From Chitinophagales bacterium 33-2 (GTDB taxonomy: Bacteria > Bacteroidota > Bacteroidia > Chitinophagales > Chitinophagaceae), in the NCBI GenBank assembly GCA_002050435.1, contig MWYV01000025.1:1-36830 (forward strand): a stretch of DNA of 36,830 nucleotides, read 5' to 3'. Below are positions 1 to 8,652 of the stretch, piece after piece. Each line of letters starts with the position of its first letter. The stretch's first letter is position 1. Both the position numbers and the translations under genes were made by a program. The notes below the pieces were generated by a model, which worked only from the letters and a program-made list of their open reading frames with translations, made no database searches and was not told the DNA's origin.

Positions 1-554
1 TCCATAGAAGGATTGTATTGCTTTCCCACCACACTATTGAACCAGCTTACATAACGGTCACGCCCATCCGGATTCAGACAGGGATCGATGATTACCACTG
101 TATTCTGCAACCACTGTTTTGACTGCTGATTGGAAGGATTGACCAGTTCATATATGGTTTGCATGGAAACTTCCGAGGAAGAAGCTTCATTTCCATGAAC
201 GTTATAACTGAGCCAAACCACTGCAGGTGCATTTTGCAGACTGCCCCTGTTGTTGTCCAGCGAGGCGGCAAGCCGCAGGTTATTGGTTCGGATATTTTCC
301 AACCCGGAAATATTATTTGAGGAAGAAACGTAGGCCACCATTAAAGGCCTTCCTTCATAGGTTGTTCCATATTGTTCCAGTTTCACCAAAGAGGGAGCGC
401 CCGCTGCTACGTGTCGGAAATATTCAACGATCCTCCAATGAGGTGTAAACTTTTCGCCTAAATTATAACCAAGGAATTGAGCAGGGGATTGAACCTGTGC
501 AAAACTCTCAGTAAACAAAAGAACACATAACAGGAAAAATGAAATTCTTTTCAT
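1..554 (-). CDS. M14-family zinc carboxypeptidase, N-terminal part (runs off window)
   Basis: Exported metallopeptidase predicted to trim C-terminal residues from peptides or cell-wall fragments outside the cytoplasm. Only the first 184 codons are present; the gene continues past base 1. Translating the reverse strand from the ATG at 554-552 gives a signal peptide (residues 1-20, ending S-F-A-Q), then the M14 fold with the zinc motif HGNE (His120, Glu123) inside YNVHGNEASS, and NPDGRDR (161-167), which carries the substrate-carboxylate Arg/Asn region. The second zinc His and the catalytic Glu lie beyond the window edge. A terminator-like hairpin (600-617) stands just upstream in the same direction, which could make the leader an attenuator. 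Family assignment is firm; substrate is unknown. Confidence 0.88.
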   Translation of the reverse strand, partial: MKRISFFLLCVLLFTESFAQVQSPAQFLGYNLGEKFTPHWRIVEYFRHVAAGAPSLVKLEQYGTTYEGRPLMVAYVSSSNNISGLENIRTNNLRLAASLDNNRGSLQNAPAVVWLSYNVHGNEASSSEVSMQTIYELVNPSNQQSKQWLQNTVVIIDPCLNPDGRDRYVSWFNSVVGKQYNPSM

Positions 555-593
555 CCCAAAATTTTGGGCAATTTAGCAACTATTAACGGGTTG

Positions 594-617
594 AAAAAAG
601 TCCTGCCGAAGCAGGAC
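594..617 (-). terminator. Rho-independent terminator-like hairpin, leftward
   Basis: Read leftward, a 7-bp GC-rich stem (617-611 with 606-600) closes a TTCG tetraloop and is followed by six T residues (599-594). It is built like the rpoC terminator at 36391-36408. No leftward gene lies to its right before the rightward gene at 760, so it would terminate either a short unannotated leftward RNA or the leader of the M14 peptidase gene at 554. Rightward, the stem is followed only by CCCTTTG, a poor U-tract. Confidence 0.6.
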
Positions 618-759
618 CCTTTGTCGTCAGATAGTTTAGGTAGATCTGAATTTAGCGACAATAATTTTTGACCGGATGGCTAAGATATTTTTTTTGAATC
701 AGAAGTGCAATACCCAAACCGTTTAAATTGCAAGATTTTCCTTTGCTTTACTCTTTATT

Positions 760-2466
760 ATGAATAAATTTTTCATCTTTTGCTTTATCCTGTTGATCCA
801 CTCCTGTTCAGGCACCAAGCAGCTGGTTCAACAAAATATTGATCCCTATAATTATAGTTCTACAAAAAAAACGATCGTCAGCAATGGAGCGGTAGTAAGT
901 GCGCATCCACTAGCCAGCAAAGTAGGACTCCAGATTTTAAAAGAAGGCGGTAATGCTTTTGATGCCGCCATTGCCACTCAATTGGCATTGGCCGTGGTTT
1001 ATCCTGGAGCGGGCAATTTAGGTGGCGGAGGTTTTATGGTGGCCACGCGTTCCAATGGCGACAGGCTGGCACTGGACTACCGGGAAATGGCACCCGCATC
1101 CGCCCATCGCGACATGTTTCTGGATGAAAAAGGGAATGTAATGGAAGGCCGTTCTGTTTTAGGTCACCTGTCCAGTGGGGTTCCGGGTACAGTAGCTGGT
1201 TTATTCGAAACCCACCAATATGCCAGGTTGCCTTTTAAAAAATTAATTGAGCCCGCTATAGCACTCGCAGAAAAGGGATTTAAGATCACAGCAAGAGAAG
1301 CCAGTGGATTAAACAGCATCAGTGGCAACCTGAAGCAATACAATACCATGGCAACTGCTTTGCAGAAAGAAGGGCAATGGAAAGCCGGTGATACCCTCAT
1401 TCAAAAAGATCTTGCACAAACCCTGGTCAGGATCCGGGACAATGGAAAAGATGGTTTTTATGAAGGAAGAACCGCACAATTGATAGAGGAAGAAATGAAA
1501 AGAGGCGGTGGCATCATCACAAAAGAAGATTTGAAGTCGTATAAGGCAAAGTGGAGAACCGCCTATGCATTTGACTATAAAGGAAACACGGTTGTTTCCA
1601 TGCCCCTGCCGAGCAGTGGTGGCCTTCTTTTACACCAGATGATGAAAATGCTGGAAAAGAAAGACATTCAAAAAATGGGATTTCATTCACCAGAAGCAGT
1701 GCAACTGATGATCGAGGTAGAAAGACGCGCTTACGCCGACCGTTCTGAATTTATGGGGGATGCGGATTTTTATACCGCCCCCGTGCAGGCCATAACCAGC
1801 CAGGCTTACCTTGACCAGCGCATGCAGGATTTTATTCCGGGCAAAGCAGGGAAGAGTACAGAGGTGCTTCCTGGCAAAATAAAAGTTTCCGAAGAAACCA
1901 CGCACCTAAGTGTCATTGACAGAGAGGGAAATGCAGTTGCAGTTACCACTACACTGAATAATGGTTATGGAAGCATTACCGTTGTGGGCCGCGCAGGATT
2001 TTTATTGAATAATGAAATGGATGATTTCAGCATCAAACCTGGTGTTCCCAATATTTATGGAGCTATTGGAGGTCAGGCGAATGCCATAGTGCCAGGCAAG
2101 CGCATGCTGAGTTCCATGACTCCTACCATTGTTTTGAAAAACAACAAACCATTTTTAATCGTTGGAACGCCTGGCGGAACCACCATTCCCACATCTGTAT
2201 TTCAGACGCTTCTTAACATCATTGACTTTGATCTTTCAACTGAAGAAGCAGTCAACAAACCAAAATTTCATCATCAGTGGCTGCCAGACAGGGTTGATAT
2301 TGAAAGAGACTTTCCTTCTACGCTTGCCAAAGCGCTTGAAAAAATGGGTTATCAAATGCATCCCCGTTCTGCCATTGGCAGAACAGAAGTAATCAGGGTG
2401 TTGCCCAACGGACAATTTGAAGCAGTTGCAGATAAAAGAGGTGATGACAGTGCTGAAGGATTTTGA
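760..2466 (+). CDS. ggt: Gamma-glutamyltransferase, lipoprotein form
   Basis: Hydrolyses or transfers the gamma-glutamyl group of glutathione and other gamma-glutamyl compounds; an N-terminal nucleophile hydrolase that cleaves itself into two subunits. The precursor is 568 aa, normal for the family. A hydrophobic signal with lipobox-like LIHSC (Cys16) suggests a lipid-anchored envelope enzyme. Visible motifs: the glycine-rich stretch around 83-92, Arg108 in DYREMAP (alpha-carboxylate binding), TTHLSV with Thr380 as expected autocleavage site and nucleophile, MDDFS (420-424), SSMTP (451-455) and GTPGG (469-473). A DinB-fold gene follows 20 bp downstream and is probably co-transcribed. A -7-like TTCCTTTG lies at 738-745. 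The physiological donor is not evident, since nothing else here shows glutathione use. Confidence 0.95.
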   Translation: MNKFFIFCFILLIHSCSGTKQLVQQNIDPYNYSSTKKTIVSNGAVVSAHPLASKVGLQILKEGGNAFDAAIATQLALAVVYPGAGNLGGGGFMVATRSNGDRLALDYREMAPASAHRDMFLDEKGNVMEGRSVLGHLSSGVPGTVAGLFETHQYARLPFKKLIEPAIALAEKGFKITAREASGLNSISGNLKQYNTMATALQKEGQWKAGDTLIQKDLAQTLVRIRDNGKDGFYEGRTAQLIEEEMKRGGGIITKEDLKSYKAKWRTAYAFDYKGNTVVSMPLPSSGGLLLHQMMKMLEKKDIQKMGFHSPEAVQLMIEVERRAYADRSEFMGDADFYTAPVQAITSQAYLDQRMQDFIPGKAGKSTEVLPGKIKVSEETTHLSVIDREGNAVAVTTTLNNGYGSITVVGRAGFLLNNEMDDFSIKPGVPNIYGAIGGQANAIVPGKRMLSSMTPTIVLKNNKPFLIVGTPGGTTIPTSVFQTLLNIIDFDLSTEEAVNKPKFHHQWLPDRVDIERDFPSTLAKALEKMGYQMHPRSAIGRTEVIRVLPNGQFEAVADKRGDDSAEGF

Positions 2467-2486
2467 TCACTAAAACCCTTGCTCTT

Positions 2487-3017
2487 ATGGAAAATATGAC
2501 CATAGGATCCATATTGCTCGCAGATGCTATGAAGCGTTTTTCGGAATACCAGTCCCTGGGCGAAAAAGCAATGGAACAACTGGAAAATGAAGACCTCCAT
2601 TTTCAACACCAATTCGCTAATAGCATTGCCATTATTATTTGTCATCTGCATGGGAATATGTTAAGCAGGTGGACCAATTTCCTGGTGGAAGACGGTGAAA
2701 AGCCCTGGCGGAAGCGGGATGAAGAATTTGAAATTCAAACGCTTTCCAGGCCACAATTAATGAAAAAATGGGATGAAGGCTGGAAACTATTGATGGCTAC
2801 GCTTCATTCACTAAAAGAGGAAGATCTTTATAAAACGATCACCATTAGAAACCAGTCCATGGGTGTAATGGACGCCATATTAAGGCAACTGGCACATTAC
2901 AGTTACCATATTGGCCAGATCGTTTTTATAGCGAAAATGTTGAAAGGCGGAGCATGGAAAACCCTTTCTATTCCAAAAGGAGGATCCAAAGCGTATAACC
3001 CGTCTTTAAAATCATAG
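2487..3017 (+). CDS. DUF1572 / DinB-fold protein
   Basis: A 176-aa protein of the DUF1572 group within the DinB/YfiT four-helix superfamily, whose members often bind a divalent metal through three histidines and include thiol-dependent S-transferases. The sequence shows ICHLHGN (His53 and His55), the family-typical DGEKPWRKRDEEF (69-81) and HYSYHIGQ with His137 and His141, giving a plausible metal triad. I chose the ATG at 2487; an upstream TTG at 2463 overlaps the ggt stop and adds a non-conserved-looking leader. It lies 20 bp after ggt and is probably co-transcribed, so a role in thiol or gamma-glutamyl chemistry is conceivable but only inferred. No signal peptide is seen, so it is cytoplasmic. 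Confidence 0.85.
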   Translation: MENMTIGSILLADAMKRFSEYQSLGEKAMEQLENEDLHFQHQFANSIAIIICHLHGNMLSRWTNFLVEDGEKPWRKRDEEFEIQTLSRPQLMKKWDEGWKLLMATLHSLKEEDLYKTITIRNQSMGVMDAILRQLAHYSYHIGQIVFIAKMLKGGAWKTLSIPKGGSKAYNPSLKS

Positions 3018-3047
3018 GATAATTCCGCATCCTGAGGTCAATTCAAG

Positions 3048-3055
3048 TACTTTTA
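3048..3055 (+). promoter_or_regulatory. Bacteroidota-type -7 box
   Basis: TACTTTTA matches seven of eight positions of TAnnTTTG and ends 6 nt before the ATG at 3062, implying a very short leader. No clear -33 TTTG is seen. Confidence 0.4.
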
Positions 3056-3061
3056 CGCCTT

Positions 3062-3751
3062 ATGAAAATTTTTCTGTCCTCTATTATTTGTATAACTATT
3101 TGCCTGAATGCAACTGCTCAGGAAAGGCTTGCGCTGTATGGCGGTGCTCAATTTACTTCAGCCAAATACCTAATCGAAGGAAAAGTTCAGGAAACTGATT
3201 ATAAAAAAGGATTCATGGGTGGACTTGGATTAAAAGTTCCTCTTGAAAAACAATTGAGTTTTTTTCCAGCTGTTTATTATAGTCTGAAAGGCTATAAGGT
3301 AACCTATAATGACAACGCATTTCCACCGTCAGAAAATGCGCTGAACAACAATACCACCATTCATGTTTTAGATATTTCTCCCATGCTCCAATGGGATTTT
3401 ACAAAAACCCCTTCTCACGTATTTTTCAGATTGGGACCTTCTATTGATGTAGCCTTTTCGGGGACGGAAACTTATGATACATTAAGTACGTCCGGAAACA
3501 TCAATGCTGTTACACAGAAAATGAAGTTCAGCTATACCAGTTATGGTAAGATCAGTGCTGCCATCAACATGCAGCTTGGCTACCAGGCTGGCGGTGGCTT
3601 TATGGTTTTCGCACATTATGCTTATGGAATCGGAAGTATGAACAATGCTGATTTTGGACCGAGGATCGTTCACCGGATCGCAGGATTATCAGTTGGCTGG
3701 CTGTTTGGAGGCAGAAAAAACCGCAACCCGATCCCAACCCCTGCACCATAG
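3062..3751 (+). CDS. Outer-membrane beta-barrel protein (PorT/OMP_b-brl-like)
   Basis: A 229-aa exported protein with signal peptide at 1-20 (ending N-A-T-A-Q). The rest alternates polar and aromatic/hydrophobic residues in short strands rich in Gly, Tyr and Phe, such as GGLGLKVPLEKQLSFFPAVY, which is typical of the small 8-10-stranded barrel family common in Bacteroidota. It ends in a proline-rich tail (PIPTPAP) rather than the usual terminal aromatic strand, so the final strand probably lies at about 205-216. It has its own short-leader promoter and is separated from TamB by about 130 bp. It is not a BamA/TamA-type barrel. Function unknown. Confidence 0.75.
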   Translation: MKIFLSSIICITICLNATAQERLALYGGAQFTSAKYLIEGKVQETDYKKGFMGGLGLKVPLEKQLSFFPAVYYSLKGYKVTYNDNAFPPSENALNNNTTIHVLDISPMLQWDFTKTPSHVFFRLGPSIDVAFSGTETYDTLSTSGNINAVTQKMKFSYTSYGKISAAINMQLGYQAGGGFMVFAHYAYGIGSMNNADFGPRIVHRIAGLSVGWLFGGRKNRNPIPTPAP

Positions 3752-3851
3752 ACAGTGAACAAATTTTACCCCATATACTCCGCTCTTCCATGTTTCACAT
3801 TTCTTTGCATTAACCAAAGCGGCATAAACTTGTCTGAAAAATCCATTTAGC

Positions 3852-3859
3852 TACTTTTA
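3852..3859 (+). promoter_or_regulatory. Bacteroidota-type -7 box for tamB
   Basis: TACTTTTA, the same octamer as the box before the gene at 3062. It lies 20 nt before a CTG codon (3880) and 32 nt before the TTG (3892), the two candidate starts of tamB. Confidence 0.4.
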
Positions 3860-3891
3860 CACAATTAAATCGTTCACCCCTGAGAAAGTTT

Positions 3892-6800
3892 TTGAAGATA
3901 ATTTTCCGGATTTTCCTTGCCCTCATCCTGTTAGTTGTTTTGCTGATAGGATTTTTGCATACGGAATGGGGCCAGAACTGGCTGGCTCGCCAGGTGACCA
4001 GCCGGCTCTCCAAAGATCTTCAAACCCACATCAGTATCGATCATGTACGAATAGGTTTTTTTAATAAAATGGACCTTAAAGGGGTATTGATAGAAGACCA
4101 GAAAAAAGACACTTTACTTTATGCAGGAACGTTGCAGGTGCGCATCTCCGACTGGTTCTTTTTTAAAGACCAGGCAGATCTGAAATATATTGGATTGCAA
4201 AACGCCCAGGTCAATCTGAATCGAACAGATTCCATCTGGAATTATCATTTTCTTGAAACTTATTTCGCTCCCGATAAAAATGCACCTAAAAAAGCAGGCA
4301 TTTCCTTCAACCTGAAAAAAGTGGTAATGGAAAACGTGCGTTTTGTGAGCCGTGATGCCTGGCTGGGATATGATATGCAGGCAAGGGTAGGCGCCCTGGA
4401 TATGGATGCGGAAAATATCAGCATTACTGACAAGACCGTGCGGATAAATGCACTTGAACTTGCAGACCCCTATTTTTTCACCAGCAACTACAAAGGAAAC
4501 AGGATCTACCTTCCACATTCAATAGCACCCGGTAACACACCTGGCTGGGATGTGGTATTGAATGAAGTGATGATTTTAAATGGCCGTTACCAGACTGCAA
4601 AAGAAGGAACCACCTCACGCGCAGGCGTGTTCAATAGTAACCAAATGGATTTTACGCAGATCAATGGCAATATGAAAAATGTAGGCTGGGCAAGCGATAC
4701 ATTAAAAGGGCGCATTGATCTTACTGCGCGCGAAAGAAGCGGGCTTGTTGTAAAAGCATTCAAAGCCCAAACCACCATTCACCCACATGCCATGGTGTTC
4801 GATGACTTGTTTCTCCAGACCAACAGAAGTACGCTTACCGATCATTTTTCAATGCAATACGAAAATGGAATGGCTGGTTTTGAAAAAAATGTGCACCTCG
4901 AAGCAAACTTTGATCAATCTACTATTTCAAGTGACGACCTGGCCTTTTTTGTTCCGGATGCAAAAACCTGGAACAGGGTAATTAAGATCAATGGGCTGGT
5001 GCGGGGAACAGTTGACGCGTTAAACGCGGAGGGAATAGAAATATGGGCAGGAAATAAAACCTACATTAATGGCAATATCAGCCTGGTAGGATTACCAAAC
5101 ATCCAGGAAACGCTGATCAACCTTGAAGCAAAAGAGTTTAGAACCACTTATGCAGATGCGGTAAGTTTTGTTCCCGCGTTAAGAAAAGTAACCACGCCTG
5201 ATATCCGCAGTTTATCCTTTGTAAGGTTCAAAGGAACCTTTACTGGTTTTGTAAATGATTTTGTTACTTATGGAACCATAGAAACTGGTTTGGGCACGCT
5301 TGTTACAGACCTGAACATGAAACTGCCCTCCAAATCAGAACCCGTGTATTCCGGTTCTGTTTCTACCTCAAATTTTCAACTGGGAAGATTTTTAAATGAG
5401 CCAAAACTGGGTGCGGTTGCCTTCAGGGGCAAAATGAAAGGCCGGAGTTTTGAGTGGAACAAACTGCAACTGGATTTTAATGGAGTGGTGAACCGTGTGC
5501 ATTACGGCGATTATACCTACCAGAATATTACGGCCAACGGAACCATCGGCAAAAGAAAATTTAATGGAAGGTTTTTAATTAAAGATCCAAATGCAGATCT
5601 CAGTCTGACCGGCCTTGTTGATTTTAGTGGGAACATTCCTTATTTTGATGTGAATGCGGATATTAAAAATGCAAACCTCCAGGCGTTAAAACTTACAGAA
5701 AACAATATTGAACTAACAGGTTTGTTTGATTTGGACATCAGGGGCAATTCTATTTCATCGCTTCTTGGAACAGCCAGGATCAGCAATGCAAGTTTACTGA
5801 ACAATGGCAACAGGCTCTCTTTTGATTCGCTCTATGTTTTTTCTGGTTATGTTGATGGAATTAAAACGCTTGAGGCCAGGTCAAATGAATTTGATGCCAG
5901 CGTCAAAGGATATTTTGATCTTGCTGCATTACCCGAATCATTTTCGTTTTTCCTTAGCCGTTATTATCCTGCTTATATTAAAGCACCAGGCAATTTTAAA
6001 CCACAGACATTTGATTTTAATGTTACTACCGGTGTCGTTGAAGATTACATTAAATTGATTGATCCGCGTTTATCAGGATTTAATAACAGCAGGATCATTG
6101 GTTCGTTAAATACGAATGCCAATACCATGACCATTGATGCAGATGTACCTTATTTTTCCTGGCAGCAATATGAGTTTTCTGATGTACAGGTAAAAGGAAG
6201 TGGTGATCTTCAAAAACTGGTGCTCAGCGGACAGGTAAATAATGCTGTGGTGAGTGAAACGCTTAATTTTCCTGAAACCACATTTAGTATCGAAGCAGAG
6301 AATGATGTTTCAAATATCACGCTCAATACTTCTGCAAACCAGGCCATAGACCAGGCAAGCCTTTCAGCACAGATCAATACATTTAGTGATGGCGCTTCCA
6401 TTTCATTCAATCCTTCAAATTTTGTATTAAATGGTAAAAGCTGGAATATTGAACAGGGTGGTGAATTAAGTTTCAGAAAAAACACCATTGTCCAGGGACA
6501 ATTGATCCTGAGAGAATCCAGTCAGCGGATACAAATAGAAACAAGACCTTCCGCAATTGGCAACTGGAACGATTTGCATGTAAATCTTCAAAGTCTGAAC
6601 CTGGGTGATCTTTCGCCTTTCCTGATGCCTAAAAATCGCCTGGAAGGTTTATTACATGGCGATGTAATTATTGAGGACCCCCAAAATAAACTGAATATCC
6701 TTGCCGATCTGCGCACTGAAGAATTGAGGCTGGACAATGATTCACTAGGCCAGGTAAATGCCAGCATGACTTACATCAACAAAACCGGGATGCTAACCGG

Positions 6801-8652
6801 CAATGGTGGTAATGTTGATCCGGATCACCGAATTGATTTTGACCTTGCATTGAATCTGAAAGATACGGCCAATGTTTTCCGGGACAGAATTTCACTCAAA
6901 CCCAAAAACTTCCAGTTATCCTACCTGCAACGTTTTATAGGAACACTGTTTTCAAATATTGAAGGTTTTATTACCGGAGATGTTGACATACTTGGTGAAG
7001 GAAGAGAAAGAGAATTTCTGGCAAAAGTGCGGCTCAAAGATGCAGGCTTTACAGTCAACTTTACCAAAGTGCATTATAAATTAGAGGACCGGGAATTTGA
7101 AATGAAGAAAGACAGGATCGATTTGAATGGTTTCCGGATTAGAGACAAGGATGGAAATGTTGCAACCCTGCGGGGCAACATCCGTCACCGTGCTTTTGAT
7201 AATCTATATTTCGACCTGGTGGTGCAAACGGAATCGTCCCAGATGCAATTGCTGAATACCACTTATAATGATAACCAGGATTTTTATGGAAGGGCCTATG
7301 GTTCAGGAACCTTTGTGATGGTGGGCCCGCAAAGCGATATGCTGATGAGTATTAATGTGCGGGCTTCTCAAACCGACAGTTCCTTTATTACCCTTCCTCC
7401 ATCCACCGCAAGGCAAAGCGGACAGGCCAGCTTTATGGTGGAGAAAAAATACGGTACTGAAATGGATCGCGGCGCGTTAAGAGGTTCTGCTACGAATTTA
7501 AAATTTGAAATTACCCTTGCAGCCAATCCGATGGTGAATATGGAAGTGATCCTTGATGATCTTACCGGCGATGTAATCAAAGGTCGTGGCTCAGGAATTC
7601 TTTCCATCACATCAGGCACAACAACCCCTTTGGCAATAAATGGAAGATTTGATCTTTATGAAGGCAACTACCAGTTCACCTTCCAGTCATTCTTTAAAAA
7701 ACCATTTGTGCTAAGGCCGGGCTCTAATAATTATATTGAATGGACAGGAGATCCTTATAAAGCACAGATCAAACTGGATGCTATATACACAGCGGAAAAT
7801 GTAAGTTTTGCTCCCCTGGCCAATACTTTACTGGCCACCAGTTCCACCTTGAACCTTGCGCGATTCCGTGATGATGTAAACGTGCTGGCTTCACTTACAG
7901 GAGAATTATTTCAACCCAACTTTAAATTCCAATTGGAATTTCCAAGTAATAATGTTTTATACCGCGATCCATCTGTTGCTTTTGGTATACAGCAGATTGA
8001 AAGAAATCCTAATGAACTGAATAAGCAGGTAACTTATCTAATCGTTTTTAACAGCTTTGCCCCTTATGAAAATACCCAGTCAAACTCCGTGAATCCGTTT
8101 GGTGAAGCAATATCAAGTACCATATCGGGTTTGCTTTTCGGCGAGGTAAACCGCAGGGTGAATGAATTACTGGGCAGTATCCTTCAAAGAAATAATGTAA
8201 CCCTGAACTTTACGGGTTCATTATATAATCGTAACCTGATCGATCAAAACCAGCGGGGACTTTTAAGGATCAATCAGGGTGATGTGAACGTAACGCTTGG
8301 AAAATCGCTTTTTGATGGCAGACTGAATTTTAGTGTTGGAGGAACTTTTGATGTTCCCATTCAAAACGATGTTCAGCAAAGCATCAGGTTATTTCCGGAT
8401 GTGACCATAGAGTTGTTGCTGAATAAATCAGGGTCGGTGCGGGCCAACTTCTTTTACAGGGAAAACGTTGATTTCCTTACAGCGGGTTCCGGAGGATCGG
8501 GAAATAATCCACAGACAAGACGCTATGGAACCAGCCTTTCTTATGGTAAAGAGTTCAACTCCTTCCGGGAACTTCTTTTTGGTAAAAAGCACGCAAGCAA
8601 AGGCAATCTTAGGCCGGTTGATTCGATTCCTCCTGCTATTGATTCTTTATAA
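3892..8652 (+). CDS. tamB: TamB-like translocation/assembly module protein (DUF490)
   Basis: A very large (1586 aa) AsmA/TamB-type protein: an N-terminal membrane anchor (about 1-22), then a long beta-rich region of repeated strands expected to form a lipid-carrying groove spanning the periplasm, and a C-terminal DUF490 domain, visible in GRFDLYEGNYQFTFQ followed by an IEWTGDPYKAQIKLDA segment. The family links inner and outer membranes for outer-membrane protein assembly or phospholipid transport. No ATG exists near the 5' end: the frame opens at 3838, and candidate starts are TTG 3892 and CTG 3880. The CTG start would add L/M-R-K-F, giving the basic N-terminus usual for this family. No TamA/TamL barrel gene is adjacent. 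The TAA (8650-8652) abuts the ribBA stop directly. Confidence 0.92.
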   Translation: MKIIFRIFLALILLVVLLIGFLHTEWGQNWLARQVTSRLSKDLQTHISIDHVRIGFFNKMDLKGVLIEDQKKDTLLYAGTLQVRISDWFFFKDQADLKYIGLQNAQVNLNRTDSIWNYHFLETYFAPDKNAPKKAGISFNLKKVVMENVRFVSRDAWLGYDMQARVGALDMDAENISITDKTVRINALELADPYFFTSNYKGNRIYLPHSIAPGNTPGWDVVLNEVMILNGRYQTAKEGTTSRAGVFNSNQMDFTQINGNMKNVGWASDTLKGRIDLTARERSGLVVKAFKAQTTIHPHAMVFDDLFLQTNRSTLTDHFSMQYENGMAGFEKNVHLEANFDQSTISSDDLAFFVPDAKTWNRVIKINGLVRGTVDALNAEGIEIWAGNKTYINGNISLVGLPNIQETLINLEAKEFRTTYADAVSFVPALRKVTTPDIRSLSFVRFKGTFTGFVNDFVTYGTIETGLGTLVTDLNMKLPSKSEPVYSGSVSTSNFQLGRFLNEPKLGAVAFRGKMKGRSFEWNKLQLDFNGVVNRVHYGDYTYQNITANGTIGKRKFNGRFLIKDPNADLSLTGLVDFSGNIPYFDVNADIKNANLQALKLTENNIELTGLFDLDIRGNSISSLLGTARISNASLLNNGNRLSFDSLYVFSGYVDGIKTLEARSNEFDASVKGYFDLAALPESFSFFLSRYYPAYIKAPGNFKPQTFDFNVTTGVVEDYIKLIDPRLSGFNNSRIIGSLNTNANTMTIDADVPYFSWQQYEFSDVQVKGSGDLQKLVLSGQVNNAVVSETLNFPETTFSIEAENDVSNITLNTSANQAIDQASLSAQINTFSDGASISFNPSNFVLNGKSWNIEQGGELSFRKNTIVQGQLILRESSQRIQIETRPSAIGNWNDLHVNLQSLNLGDLSPFLMPKNRLEGLLHGDVIIEDPQNKLNILADLRTEELRLDNDSLGQVNASMTYINKTGMLTGNGGNVDPDHRIDFDLALNLKDTANVFRDRISLKPKNFQLSYLQRFIGTLFSNIEGFITGDVDILGEGREREFLAKVRLKDAGFTVNFTKVHYKLEDREFEMKKDRIDLNGFRIRDKDGNVATLRGNIRHRAFDNLYFDLVVQTESSQMQLLNTTYNDNQDFYGRAYGSGTFVMVGPQSDMLMSINVRASQTDSSFITLPPSTARQSGQASFMVEKKYGTEMDRGALRGSATNLKFEITLAANPMVNMEVILDDLTGDVIKGRGSGILSITSGTTTPLAINGRFDLYEGNYQFTFQSFFKKPFVLRPGSNNYIEWTGDPYKAQIKLDAIYTAENVSFAPLANTLLATSSTLNLARFRDDVNVLASLTGELFQPNFKFQLEFPSNNVLYRDPSVAFGIQQIERNPNELNKQVTYLIVFNSFAPYENTQSNSVNPFGEAISSTISGLLFGEVNRRVNELLGSILQRNNVTLNFTGSLYNRNLIDQNQRGLLRINQGDVNVTLGKSLFDGRLNFSVGGTFDVPIQNDVQQSIRLFPDVTIELLLNKSGSVRANFFYRENVDFLTAGSGGSGNNPQTRRYGTSLSYGKEFNSFRELLFGKKHASKGNLRPVDSIPPAIDSL

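Noticed and set aside
4114..4518. 134-codon frame antisense to tamB
   Set aside because: The tamB frame is unbroken over 4.7 kb and this frame shows no supporting features.
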